Part shown: positions 17,288-25,646 of the stretch, one piece after another
How positions within the stretch are numbered: position 1 is the stretch's first letter
Layout: every line of letters begins with the position of its first letter
Assembly: GCA_041686355.1 (NCBI GenBank)
Contig: JAWLDZ010000008.1
Location: 1 to 63,569, forward strand
Direction: 5' to 3'
DNA: 63,569 nt
From: DSBN01 sp041686355
GTDB taxonomy: Bacteria; Spirochaetota; Spirochaetia; DSM-16054; Sediminispirochaetaceae
The notes under the pieces: model-generated
The model's input: only the letters and a program-made list of their open reading frames with translations
The model's database searches: none
What the model was told of the DNA's origin: nothing
Made by a program: the position numbers and the translations under genes

Positions 17288-20200
17288 TCAGTCCTTTTCC
17301 AAGATAAACTCAACGCGACGGTTTTTCCAGCGGTTCTCCTCATCCTGGAAGTCGACGATTGGCTTGCTTCCACCAACCCCTTCTGCAGACAGTCGGCTCC
17401 GTGAAATTCCCCTCTCCATCAGTGCTTCCATTACTTTTTTTGCCCGTTCTTCGGACAGAGGAATAAGCTCATTTATCTGTTCCTGTCTTGCCAACTCAGC
17501 ATCCCAGAATTTAGTAATATTGGCATGCCCTTCAACTGTGATTTCATATTGGCGATATTTCTCTAAGATTTCAGCCAATCTATCGAGCACATATTGATTC
17601 CTCGCGGCAATCTCCGGTTTGTCATCTGCAAATTCAGCTGAATTAGGTTTAAAGTTTATGCTGGCTATTTTGATCTTCAGTACATCGCCTTCTCGTACAA
17701 CCAGTACATCTACCGGTATCTTCCCGTTTTCGATTGTCCGGTTTCCAAGTGCATCGGTTACCTCAAAGCGGTATGGGTAGTCCATGGCTGCATACACCAG
17801 CTCACCGTCATCGGAGCGTCCGTCCCAGATAATCTCTTCAGCCGGCTCACCTCTGCCGGAGTACTGCTTAAATACCGGGCCGTCCTGGGAAACTACTCCT
17901 GCACGCTCGGCATCGTAGATAGTAAATCGCCAATTCTGGATGGCATTGCGATCAGATACCTTCAGCATGATGCTCAGTTCATCTTCGAGGCCATCATTGT
18001 CTGGTGAGAAGGGAGTCGGTTCCAGGTTCACATCTGCCTGCGGCGGAGTGACATCCAGCACAAAGGGCAGTGACTCAACTGAAGGTCGGTTCCCCTTGGT
18101 ATAACTGGCACTGAAACGAGCCTTATAGAGACCTTCCACATACTCACCATCTTCATTTTTCCCATCCCACACTATCTGCTTCGGGATACGTTCTTCACCG
18201 GAAAACTCTTTCTGTACAGTTCCGCGGCTGTCCACCAGCTCCAGAGACCATTCTTCCAGTCCTTCGCGTCGATTCACTATAGTAGAGAAGCTGATTTCCT
18301 CATAAACTCCATTCCCGGTTGGTGCCAGTTTGTCCGACCCGGCGGTTACAAACAGCTGTGTCGGTGCCGTATCGATTTCAATATTCTCTACCAGCTCTTC
18401 TGTGGCATTCCCAGCTCGGTCGGTAGAAAAGATTCGGTAGGAGTAGAACCCGTCCTCCACACTATTACCGGCTCTATCGGTTCCATCCCATACAAAGTCC
18501 TCAACTCGGCCCTTCCAGCTTGCACTGCTTACTACAGCTCCGTCGCTCGAGAGAACCTCTGCCTCCCACAACTGTTCACTGGAAGATTCTTGAACAAAGG
18601 TTATTGTGTCACGGTTTCCGTCACCTTCCGGCGAGAAAATTGAATATTCCGGCTCAACAGTAATTGATGGGAAGACTGTATCTACTGTAAAGAATTGAGT
18701 TTCCGCGGTCGGATTGTTTCCATTGGAATACAGAACATCAATTCTTGCCCGGTAGCGCCCATCCTCAACTCGGTTTCCCTCGGAGGAAAAACCGTCCCAC
18801 AGCATGTTATCGGGCAATGTACCGTTTCCACTCCTGGAAAAAATTATTTCACCGTCCTCATCAACGACTTCAAGTGTATACTTTTCTATACCCTCTTCGA
18901 CTTCCAACTTTGGAAAAAACTTAATTGTGTCCTTACTTCCATCTCCATTGGGTGAGAAATAATCATAATTTGCGGTAAACAGTACCGGGGTTTCCTCGGT
19001 ATTCAGTTCAAACCGTATTTTGCTAGATTCTCCCTCGTTACCGGCACGGTCGACAGTGGAGAGCTGATAGAAGTAGTAGCCGTCTTCAGCTAAATTTCCA
19101 TCTTCCTTACGTCCGTCCCAAGTAATAGTCTGTTCAGGTTGCTCTATCCATTTGTACTGATACACCGGGTTTTCATCTATATCGGTAATTGTTCCGTACC
19201 AATTCTCCTCTTTTGAGGCTTCCTGGTGGAATTTGATTGTATCTTTGTTGCCGTCACCATTCGGAGAAAATACTCTGTTATCAATTTCTACTCTTGCCTT
19301 TGGAGGAGTAATATCAACCACAAAAGGTGCGGATCGTGTAGTTGGCCGGTTGCCATTTACATACAAAACCTGCAGGTCTGCATAATACTCTCTGTTTTCC
19401 GGCAACACATTACCATCTTCGTCTTTTCCGTCAAAAGGAACAACACCACTTAGCCCACCGGTACCGGTAAAACTACGGTACTCACGACCGTTTTCATCGA
19501 CTATTTTAATAGTCCAGCTCTCGATCCCCCGCTGTACCGGGACATTCGGCTTCAGGAGCACAACGTCAAGAATCCCGTCCCCGTTTGGTGAAAAATGGGA
19601 GTGATCGATGGAAAGTGAAATCGGGGTCTCTTCAGTGTTTTTCACCAAGTTCCCGTACTCTGCCTCACCGCTGTTGCCCGCTTTGTCGGTAGATGTGATG
19701 AAGTATTCATATACTCCGTCTCGCACCAAAATTCCTTCGTTATTTGTACCGTCCCATTCAAAAGACTGGGGCGGACTATCCCTCCAGTTTTTAGTCTTTA
19801 CAACCTTCCCGCTGCTGTCTTTTATCTCGCCCTTCCACAGGTCCTCCCTGCTGCCATTTTGAACAATCGGAAGCTCATCTTTAAAACCGTCGTCATTGGG
19901 TGAGAAGATTCTGTCGGTTTGCTCCTGCTTTTCAATGCGCACTACTGGTGGTTGAGTATCAACATATACGGAGTGCTTGTCTGAAGTGCCGTAGTTGCCG
20001 TTGTCATCCCAAGCTCGGATATAAAAATAGTAGAGTCCATCCGGAGCTGTTTCACCTGTATCGGTGGTTCCATCCCAACGCAGAGTCTCTGGAACCTGTA
20101 TTTCGCTTTTTGATCTAAATAAATTCTGAAAGAAGGTTCTCACCGTCCGCTTTTCCGGACGGGTTTCTTTATTTTCTATGGTCCTTACAGCCTCCCCTTG

Positions 20201-21691
20201 ACTGTTCTCTACAATAAACTCATAACCCTTTATATACCGGCTTTCATCAATTGAAAGGGGAAAGGAAAGACTATCCTGTATGCCGTCATTGTTGGGTGAA
20301 AGATAAATTTCTGCATCAGGTATTTCATTAATAATTAGTTCTTCCGTGAGTTCGATCTCTGTATCCGAAGCAGAATCTGAGGCAGGGTCGCTCACATTTT
20401 CGTTGTTTTTTCCGGGTACATCCTTTTCATCTTCAGGATTATCCGCAATATACACTACACTCTTACCGTTGGTGTAATGTTTACTCCCTTTGCCCGCACC
20501 TACCCTTCTAACAGGTTGTTTAGAAAGAGATGATACTTTATCGGTGCTTAATTCAGTATTCTCCCCCTCGGCATTCTCGGACGCTTCATCTTCTGCCTCG
20601 TCCTTATCTTCATCATCACCATCTTGTTCCACTTGTGGAGTTTCTTCGGGCTCTTCGGAGTACTGGGTTGTTACTCCACTAAGATCAATGTTTATTTCTG
20701 GGGCTTCTGTGTCGATCAATCCAATCGGAACTGTCAGTCCCACACCTATTGCCCATAGTTCAGAGCTGATGGGAGCTGCACTTGCATAAGACTGCAGTTC
20801 ATTCTGCGTAAACCGTTCCGCTGCAGATAAATCCTCTGTAGTTTTTTCTGCATTACTGCTTCCGGGGGAAAAGGTATATCCGAGGGTCACCGAGGGGATC
20901 AGTTCTCCCATATCTCCATCAAACAATGATTCGGCATTCATCCGTGTTCCAAGGGCAGCTTCAAACCCATATCCAATCTGAAATTTTATTCCGGTAGACC
21001 AGATAATATTAGAAAATTCCGGCACTCGTACCTCACTCATCAAGCGCCCATCAACCTTATCTGTATCTAGAAAGCGCCCATCAACTCCACCTGTCACAGA
21101 GTAGAGGGGTTCTCTCATTCCTTCAATTCCTGAATAACCGAGATTATTTAGAACAACAGACCATCTCACATCTTCCAAAAACCAGAGCGCGGGCCGTGTA
21201 CGTATCAAGCCCAGGTCGGTATCAATTCCAAACTCCGGACCATCTGCCATTGAAGTTCCAATACCTATTCCTACTAAGGTATCCGGATAAATGTCTTTGG
21301 CAAAGGATCCATGCAGAGATAGTCGGCTTCCGGTATTGAGGCTTTCAAAAGTAGATTGAAGGAGACTGGCATTCCAGGTGAATACTCCAACTTTTGTTGG
21401 AGTGGTATGCCCAAAATTTAGCACGTGCCCTTTCCACTCCGTAGAAGAGCTACCGTCCTGCCCAATAATTGCTACGTAATTTCCATCAAAGGTCATACGT
21501 TGGGAAAGCGCCGCTGAAGCAGGATTCTGAACACTGCTCTGCGGCTGACCTAATATGGTAGTTGTAGCGGCAGGCCCGAACAAGCGCGGAGAATAAAACT
21601 CCTGAAGCTTTGGTTCAATATCAGCAGAGTATGCTGCGAGGGTTCCAAAATAAAATACAACGAGTATAAACGCAATTTTTTTTCTTCTCAT
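17288..21691 (-). CDS. Giant exported protein: barrel-like N-terminus, Ig-like repeats, OmpA C-terminus
   Basis: This 1467-residue protein starts with a signal peptide (residues 1-22). Residues ~30-280 are beta-rich with an NPASAAL motif like FadL/UPF0164 outer-membrane proteins. An acidic linker (about 345-450) follows. Eight FlgD-type Ig-like modules then begin with a calcium-loop-like signature (SPNGDGNKD and variants) near residues 464, 597, 702, 810, 914, 1019, 1124 and 1229. The C-terminal ~120 residues are an OmpA/MotB-type peptidoglycan-binding domain (NSAEFADD..., VEGHANITKF, ENRWKNRRVEF). The layout suggests a large structural link between outer membrane and peptidoglycan. It heads the mltG-dnaG-rpoD stretch, with the 67-aa gene 3 bp upstream. 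Confidence 0.85.
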   Translation of the reverse strand: MRRKKIAFILVVFYFGTLAAYSADIEPKLQEFYSPRLFGPAATTTILGQPQSSVQNPASAALSQRMTFDGNYVAIIGQDGSSSTEWKGHVLNFGHTTPTKVGVFTWNASLLQSTFESLNTGSRLSLHGSFAKDIYPDTLVGIGIGTSMADGPEFGIDTDLGLIRTRPALWFLEDVRWSVVLNNLGYSGIEGMREPLYSVTGGVDGRFLDTDKVDGRLMSEVRVPEFSNIIWSTGIKFQIGYGFEAALGTRMNAESLFDGDMGELIPSVTLGYTFSPGSSNAEKTTEDLSAAERFTQNELQSYASAAPISSELWAIGVGLTVPIGLIDTEAPEINIDLSGVTTQYSEEPEETPQVEQDGDDEDKDEAEDEASENAEGENTELSTDKVSSLSKQPVRRVGAGKGSKHYTNGKSVVYIADNPEDEKDVPGKNNENVSDPASDSASDTEIELTEELIINEIPDAEIYLSPNNDGIQDSLSFPLSIDESRYIKGYEFIVENSQGEAVRTIENKETRPEKRTVRTFFQNLFRSKSEIQVPETLRWDGTTDTGETAPDGLYYFYIRAWDDNGNYGTSDKHSVYVDTQPPVVRIEKQEQTDRIFSPNDDGFKDELPIVQNGSREDLWKGEIKDSSGKVVKTKNWRDSPPQSFEWDGTNNEGILVRDGVYEYFITSTDKAGNSGEAEYGNLVKNTEETPISLSIDHSHFSPNGDGILDVVLLKPNVPVQRGIESWTIKIVDENGREYRSFTGTGGLSGVVPFDGKDEDGNVLPENREYYADLQVLYVNGNRPTTRSAPFVVDITPPKARVEIDNRVFSPNGDGNKDTIKFHQEASKEENWYGTITDIDENPVYQYKWIEQPEQTITWDGRKEDGNLAEDGYYFYQLSTVDRAGNEGESSKIRFELNTEETPVLFTANYDYFSPNGDGSKDTIKFFPKLEVEEGIEKYTLEVVDEDGEIIFSRSGNGTLPDNMLWDGFSSEGNRVEDGRYRARIDVLYSNGNNPTAETQFFTVDTVFPSITVEPEYSIFSPEGDGNRDTITFVQESSSEQLWEAEVLSSDGAVVSSASWKGRVEDFVWDGTDRAGNSVEDGFYSYRIFSTDRAGNATEELVENIEIDTAPTQLFVTAGSDKLAPTGNGVYEEISFSTIVNRREGLEEWSLELVDSRGTVQKEFSGEERIPKQIVWDGKNEDGEYVEGLYKARFSASYTKGNRPSVESLPFVLDVTPPQADVNLEPTPFSPDNDGLEDELSIMLKVSDRNAIQNWRFTIYDAERAGVVSQDGPVFKQYSGRGEPAEEIIWDGRSDDGELVYAAMDYPYRFEVTDALGNRTIENGKIPVDVLVVREGDVLKIKIASINFKPNSAEFADDKPEIAARNQYVLDRLAEILEKYRQYEITVEGHANITKFWDAELARQEQINELIPLSEERAKKVMEALMERGISRSRLSAEGVGGSKPIVDFQDEENRWKNRRVEFILEKD

Positions 21692-21694
21692 AGT

Positions 21695-21898
21695 TTAAAT
21701 GTAGCCTCTCTCTTTTAAAACATCAATGTTATTTTTATAAAGTTCCTCTAACGACTCCATCTCTTCAATCGAAAGATACGAAAAAAGATCGCGCTGGAGC
21801 TCGTTGTAGAGCTGCTGCAGGGGTTCATCAAGTTCTGCTTCCCTGTGGTTTAAAAATAGATATAATCCTATCAATTGTCTACTTTTAATTTCAATCAT
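21695..21898 (-). CDS. Small acidic helical protein of unknown function
   Basis: This 67-residue protein looks all-helical and is rich in Glu and Leu, with no cysteines or membrane segment. I do not recognise a family. It is supported as a real gene by its position: its ATG overlaps the stop of the MBL-fold gene by 4 bp, and its own stop is 3 bp before the start of the giant envelope protein. The three are therefore probably translated from one message. Confidence 0.65.
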   Translation of the reverse strand: MIEIKSRQLIGLYLFLNHREAELDEPLQQLYNELQRDLFSYLSIEEMESLEELYKNNIDVLKERGYI

Positions 21899-22839
21899 AT
21901 ACTTAGTTCTAAACCCTCTTGGGCTAGCAGGATTCTGACATTGTTTTTGCCGATATGACTTTTATACCACCCTGCTGATTTTGCTATGGAAAACATCTTG
22001 TTGTCATTGTACAAGGGCTCATGATGAAACAGTACCAAGGTGCTGATATCCCATTCAGTAGCAAAATCTACCGCCAAGCTGTAAGAGGAGTGTCCCCAAT
22101 CGTACTTTTCGATCGCCTCATCCAAGGTATACTGGCTGTCAATAGTGAGTATATCAACACCGCTGAAGAAGCTGCGGTTTTCTTCGGTCCTTGCAAAATC
22201 ACCGTCCCTCAACTCGGTATCTGTAGCAAAAATAAACGCTCCCTCGGAATCTTCTACCCGATAGGAAAATGATTTTCCAGGGTGCTGCATCTGTCGCCAC
22301 CTGACCGTCGCCGAACCTATGGGTATTGAGGGTTCAGTTATATGGTGGAATTGTATATCCGCCTGCATTGTATCAAGGGTAATCGGAAAATAGGGCACTT
22401 TCATCTGCTCCCGCAGTATCTGTTCCACATTTTCAATCGGGCTGTAGATATGGATAGTACAGCGCTTATCAAAAGCCGGTGGGGTAAAAAATGGAAAACC
22501 CTGTATATGGTCCCAGTGAAAATGGGTAAAGAACAGATGGAACACCCGTGGAGTGGGCTGCTCTTTGGCTACCGAGGTTCCAAATCGAAATATACCCGTT
22601 CCAGCGTCAAAAATTATTATTCCACCGTCCTTCAAGCGTACTTCTACCGAGGTGGTGTTCCCCCCGGTAGTCCCAAACAGATTCGGTGGCAGATGAGCCA
22701 GAAACCGTTCCTTGGCCTCCGGCGACACAAGGTCCTGTGGAGTAACTCTTTCAATAACTGAGGATATCTTTCTTCGAATTTCATTGGGTGTAAGCGGTGT
22801 CGGTATTGAACCACGCACTCCCCAGAACCGTATTTTCAT
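21895..22839 (-). CDS. MBL-fold metal-dependent hydrolase
   Basis: The 314-residue protein has the metallo-beta-lactamase fold signature THFHWDHIQG (HxHxDH metal ligands, about residue 108). An earlier GTTGGNTTSVEV and FDAGTG segment, a later distal Asp (FATDTEL) and His (LFHHEP) complete a dinuclear metal site. The opening FWGVRGSIPTP is typical of a widespread subfamily related to cyclic-nucleotide phosphodiesterase-like MBL proteins; the substrate is unknown. It overlaps the YkgJ-like gene upstream and the 67-aa gene downstream by 4 bp each. Confidence 0.85.
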   Translation of the reverse strand: MKIRFWGVRGSIPTPLTPNEIRRKISSVIERVTPQDLVSPEAKERFLAHLPPNLFGTTGGNTTSVEVRLKDGGIIIFDAGTGIFRFGTSVAKEQPTPRVFHLFFTHFHWDHIQGFPFFTPPAFDKRCTIHIYSPIENVEQILREQMKVPYFPITLDTMQADIQFHHITEPSIPIGSATVRWRQMQHPGKSFSYRVEDSEGAFIFATDTELRDGDFARTEENRSFFSGVDILTIDSQYTLDEAIEKYDWGHSSYSLAVDFATEWDISTLVLFHHEPLYNDNKMFSIAKSAGWYKSHIGKNNVRILLAQEGLELSI

Positions 22840-23511
22840 ACATGCTCTCCCTGCAGCTGCCGCAGCTCTTCCGGGGTCAACAGCACAATTGGTTCTTCTT
22901 CACGCTTTTGGAGCCACCCTTGAATCTCTTCAAAAGAGTGAAGCCTTCCACGGTTGATCCCTTTGCAAGAGGTGTAAAGGGAGTTCCAGCTTTCCTGGCT
23001 GTGCAAAATATCCGGCCAAAATGGATAGCTTCGGCACTGCAAGGGTCGATGCTCATACACACTACAGTTGTTCTCTGTCCAAAAAATACAATCGTAGTTT
23101 TCTTTTTCTATCAGACTCAGACGGTATGTACCGTTTATGTAGACCCCGCGGCAATAGCGCTGTACAAACTCTGCACGACCGACACCGGTGGCTTGCTGCA
23201 ACCTGTCAAGATCGTTGTATGAAAGAAANNNNNNNNNNNNNNNNNNNNNNNNNNNNNNNNNNNNNNNNNNNNNNNNNNNNNNNNNNNNNNNNNNNNNNNN
23301 NNNNNNNNNNNNNNNNNNNNNNNNNNNNACCGTTTATGTAGACCCCGCGGCAATAGCGCTGTACAAACTCTGCACGACCGACACCGGTGGCTTGCTGCAA
23401 CCTGTCAAGATCGTTGTATGAAAGAAACACAAAACCCGGTTCATGACGACAGCAGTTTGAGCATCGCTGACACTCGAAGTGTAAACCCTCACGATAAAAA
23501 ACATCTCCCAT
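22836..23511 (-). CDS. YkgJ-family cysteine cluster protein, split by an assembly gap
   Basis: Two fragments flank the N-gap and share an identical overlap. Joined, they give one continuous protein of about 158 residues. Its cysteine pattern (ECQRCSNCC, RYCRG, DCIF, NNCSVY, RPLQCRSYPFWP) is that of the YkgJ Fe-S/zinc cluster family, of uncertain biochemical role. The start is the ATG at 23511, preceded five bases earlier by GGGAG; a TTG further upstream (23526) is less likely. The stop overlaps the MBL-fold gene by 4 bp. The reading frame is intact once the duplicated 99 bp and the Ns are removed, so this is not a true pseudogene. Confidence 0.82.
23130..23228. repeat. Left copy of a 99-bp exact duplication at the gap edge
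   Basis: These 99 bp, ending right at the first N, are identical to 23329-23427, which begin right after the last N. Both copies encode the same middle part of the YkgJ-like protein in a compatible frame. The pattern is what results when two contigs that really overlap are joined with a default N spacer, so this is probably not a biological repeat. Confidence 0.95.
23229..23328. other. Scaffold gap of exactly 100 Ns
   Basis: This is a run of 100 undetermined bases, the conventional length for a gap of unknown size. Because the flanks are identical for 99 bp, the true gap is likely negative and no sequence is missing. Confidence 0.98.
23329..23427. repeat. Right copy of the 99-bp exact duplication at the gap edge
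   Basis: This copy is identical to 23130-23228. It starts at the first base after the N run. Deleting 23229-23427 would restore one continuous YkgJ-like gene. Confidence 0.95.
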
Positions 23512-23564
23512 CCCGACTCCCTGCAAAGAGATTTGGTTCTTTCAATATACCCCATAACAGCAGC

Positions 23565-23598
23565 AAAAAAAAGGTCTTCCTGGTTTCAGGAAGACCTT
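23565..23598 (-). terminator. Rho-independent terminator of the tRNA pair
   Basis: Read on the minus strand, a perfect 12-bp stem (AAGGTCTTCCTG and its complement) with an AAAC loop runs straight into a run of Ts. It starts 13 bases after the 3' end of tRNA-Tyr, so it most likely ends the Thr-Tyr tRNA transcript. It is also close upstream of the YkgJ-like gene, insulating that operon. Confidence 0.9.
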
Positions 23599-23611
23599 CA
23601 TACAATTTTAG

Positions 23612-23693
23612 TGGGGAGAGAAGGATTTGAACCTTCGAAGGCGAAGCCAACAGATTTACAGTCTGCCCCCTTTGACCACTCGGGAACCTCCCC
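23612..23693 (-). tRNA. tRNA-Tyr (anticodon GTA)
   Basis: The 82-nt segment folds as a class II tRNA with a 7-bp acceptor stem (GGGGAGG/TCTCCCC, one G-U). The anticodon arm is GCAGA-CTGTAAA-TCTGT, giving anticodon GTA. A long variable arm and the T arm (AAGGTTCAAATCCTT) follow. The 3' CCA is not encoded. It lies 97 bp downstream of tRNA-Thr on the same strand, the same Thr-Tyr order as in many bacterial tRNA operons. Confidence 0.95.
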
Positions 23694-23790
23694 ATTGCTC
23701 GGTGATGAACTTACTAAATAGTTCATTTTTTGTCAAGCCGGTTCACATAACCGATGTTGAAATTTACCACGGCCTCACTTTCACCGTAAC

Positions 23791-23864
23791 AGCCGCCTTT
23801 CGGATTCGAACCGAAGACCCCGAGATTACAAGTCACGTGCTCTGGCCAGCTGAGCTAAGGCGGC
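23791..23864 (-). tRNA. tRNA-Thr (anticodon TGT)
   Basis: The 74-nt cloverleaf has acceptor GCCGCCT/AGGCGGC, D arm GCTC/GAGC, anticodon loop CTTGTAA (anticodon TGT) and T arm TTCGG-TTCGAAT-CCGAA. The anticodon stem (CGTGA/TCTCG) has a single T-T mismatch at its middle pair. The discriminator base is T and CCA is not encoded. Confidence 0.94.
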
Positions 23865-23885
23865 AATTTACAATTAACAGGCCCA

Positions 23886-23914
23886 TTTATAGCAGGTTTC
23901 CAAATTTATGGCAA
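23886..23914 (-). promoter_or_regulatory. Sigma-70-type promoter of the tRNA pair, in the 3' end of map
   Basis: On the minus strand a -35 box TTGCCA and a -10 box TATAAA, each 5 of 6 to consensus, are separated by exactly 17 bp. The -10 lies about 22 bases upstream of the tRNA-Thr 5' end. The -35 overlaps the last codons of map, so the tRNAs can be made independently of that gene. Confidence 0.7.
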
Positions 23915-24720
23915 GAGGATATATCCGTTTGATTGACTTTAGTAAGTACCAGAGTTCGGTCGGAGAGAATTGCAATGGTATGCTCGAAGACAGCGGTGCT
24001 GCGCTTATCAATCGTCCTGTACGCGGTCTTACCATCTTCAGTGTATATTTCTCCTGTTCCATTGGTAATTACGGGTTCAATGGTAAAAACCATACCCGGA
24101 ACAATGGGAGCCCCAACTCCTAATTCTCCATTTGAAAACACAGCCGGTCCTTCATGCAGTTCTCGACCGATTCCATGGCCTATCAAATTCTCAATAACCC
24201 TACAGCCGAACTGTTTCGCCACAGCTTCAATTTCCGCGCCAATATCTCCTATACGAGCACCGGCCCTTGCCTTTTCTATTCCCCGCAAGGTCGCCCTCCG
24301 GGCAGTTTGGATAAGCTGGGCATTGGACGGAGTGCTGACCCCAACCGGTACGGTAATTGCAGCATCTCCATACCAGCCATTCACTCGCAGAACTAAATCC
24401 AGCGTAACAATATCCCCAGTCCGCAGCATGTAAGTTCCGGGCGATCCATGAGCCGCTACTTCGTTCACCGATATTGACAGGTAAGTTGGAAATTCTGAAA
24501 ATCTTTCGATGGTCCATCGATTGGAATAATGTTCTACCCGACTGTTACAAAGCCGTTCAATTGTACCAGTAGTAACCCCAGGGCGTACCGTCGATTTTAG
24601 TTCATCCAGAATAGTCGCCACTAAACGCCCGGAGTAGGACAGTCTGAGAATCTCTTCCTTGGTTTTGAGTTGAACTTCTTCCTCATACGGAATTTTTGTT
24701 AAAACCGGCCTGTTCCTCAT
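23887..24720 (-). CDS. map: Methionine aminopeptidase, type I
   Basis: This enzyme removes the initiator Met from nascent proteins. The 277-residue protein has the pita-bread fold with all five metal ligands in order: Asp (TLDLVL), Asp (YGDAAIT), His (IGHGIGRELHEGP), Glu (FTIEPV) and Glu (AVFEHT). The substrate-contacting His is in AAHGSPG. Length and motifs fit type I enzymes. It lies 21 bp after aroH and ends just before tRNA-Thr. Confidence 0.95.
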   Translation of the reverse strand: MRNRPVLTKIPYEEEVQLKTKEEILRLSYSGRLVATILDELKSTVRPGVTTGTIERLCNSRVEHYSNRWTIERFSEFPTYLSISVNEVAAHGSPGTYMLRTGDIVTLDLVLRVNGWYGDAAITVPVGVSTPSNAQLIQTARRATLRGIEKARAGARIGDIGAEIEAVAKQFGCRVIENLIGHGIGRELHEGPAVFSNGELGVGAPIVPGMVFTIEPVITNGTGEIYTEDGKTAYRTIDKRSTAVFEHTIAILSDRTLVLTKVNQTDISSCHKFGNLL

Positions 24721-24741
24721 GGCTGGTAGATTTCCTTTTTC

Positions 24742-25098
24742 CTATTTCAAATCGGGGCGCAGCTTCTCAGCCCCGTTCAGGTAGCAAGGTCGCAGCATTA
24801 CCCCCTCTTCAGTGTAAACCGTTAACAGAACTCTAATGACGCGGGGCATAGAAGCCTCTATTTGCGGTTCCTGACAACAGAACAGCGGGGTTTTTGAGTA
24901 GCCCAGCTGTCTAAAGGCAGCCGCAGGATTCAGTTTTGTAAGATCCTGTGTGAGAGAAAACTGGACCGAAACAATATGACGCTCCTCAATATAGTTTTCC
25001 TCAAGTAAGGTCCGCATCATACCTTGGGTTCCACCTTCAATATCATCTTTTGTATTCTCTTTTATCTGCACGGCCCCGCGTACTGCCTGTAACCTCAT
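24742..25098 (-). CDS. aroH: Monofunctional chorismate mutase, AroH type
   Basis: It converts chorismate to prephenate, the branch step to Phe and Tyr. The 118-residue protein has the length of the B. subtilis trimeric AroH family. Its active-site residues line up by eye: Arg7 (AVRGAV), the Arg in AFRQLG, the Cys and Glu in CCQE, the Arg in VIRVLL and the Tyr in CYL. The ATG at 25098 is chosen because AAGGAG lies 8 bases upstream; an earlier in-frame ATG would put that site inside the gene. It precedes map on the same strand. Confidence 0.88.
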   Translation of the reverse strand: MRLQAVRGAVQIKENTKDDIEGGTQGMMRTLLEENYIEERHIVSVQFSLTQDLTKLNPAAAFRQLGYSKTPLFCCQEPQIEASMPRVIRVLLTVYTEEGVMLRPCYLNGAEKLRPDLK

Positions 25099-25156
25099 AG
25101 TTCTCGCTCCTTCTTGCATATTTTAATGGACCTTCTATGAACCAGTCTTAATTTAT

Positions 25157-25495
25157 CTACAGCCATGAGAGCACAAAGTTAAGAAACAACAGAAAACTGC
25201 TCCCGTAGAGAAACCCGATCCCGGACCATACTAATCCGCCCCATGGGACATGTCTTCTCTCTGAAACGTTCTTTTTTACCTTTTCTATTACAAAAAATGC
25301 CGTATAATACACATCCGCAATCAAGAAACAGAATAGAATCCATTCCAACAGATATAATAGAAATTTATTGGTGCTTTCTAAAAAAACCTGATTATTGCCC
25401 ACTACAAACAGCATCCCTACTACAACAGTGCATAAGAAAAGATACAGGGTAAATAATCCGGAAATTGTTCGTAAACGCCAATTCTTCATATACAT
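25157..25495 (-). CDS. Small membrane protein of unknown function
   Basis: This 112-residue, very hydrophobic protein has about three membrane helices (residues ~10-32, 42-68 and 85-110). There are basic residues between the second and third (EKVKKNVSERRH), so that loop is probably cytoplasmic. Two ATGs two codons apart (25495 and 25489) are both possible starts. No family is recognised. It lies upstream of aroH on the same strand, 58 bp away, and diverges from the HAD gene. Confidence 0.6.
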   Translation of the reverse strand: MYMKNWRLRTISGLFTLYLFLCTVVVGMLFVVGNNQVFLESTNKFLLYLLEWILFCFLIADVYYTAFFVIEKVKKNVSERRHVPWGGLVWSGIGFLYGSSFLLFLNFVLSWL

Positions 25496-25601
25496 TTATA
25501 GTAACAGCTCCTGGGTCATTTGTCATAGCAGCAATACTAAAACCACATTTTTTTTATTGGAAACTTTAGAAGTGCTTTTACTTCAACAATCACTACTATG
25601 C

Positions 25602-25631
25602 TTGCCTTTTGATAGGGTATCATCTTACAAT
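25602..25631 (+). promoter_or_regulatory. Possible promoter of the HAD gene
   Basis: TTGCCT and TACAAT, separated by 18 bp, lie 15 bases upstream of the chosen HAD start, in the divergent interval with the small membrane protein. The boxes are 4 of 6 and 5 of 6 to consensus. The implied 5' leader is very short, so the assignment is tentative. Confidence 0.35.
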
Positions 25632-25646
25632 ACAAGGCAAGTGACA

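Noticed and set aside
23021..23555. Several reading frames running through the 100-N gap on both strands
   Set aside because: They arise from translating Ns; only the YkgJ-like frame makes sense once the duplicated overlap is removed.
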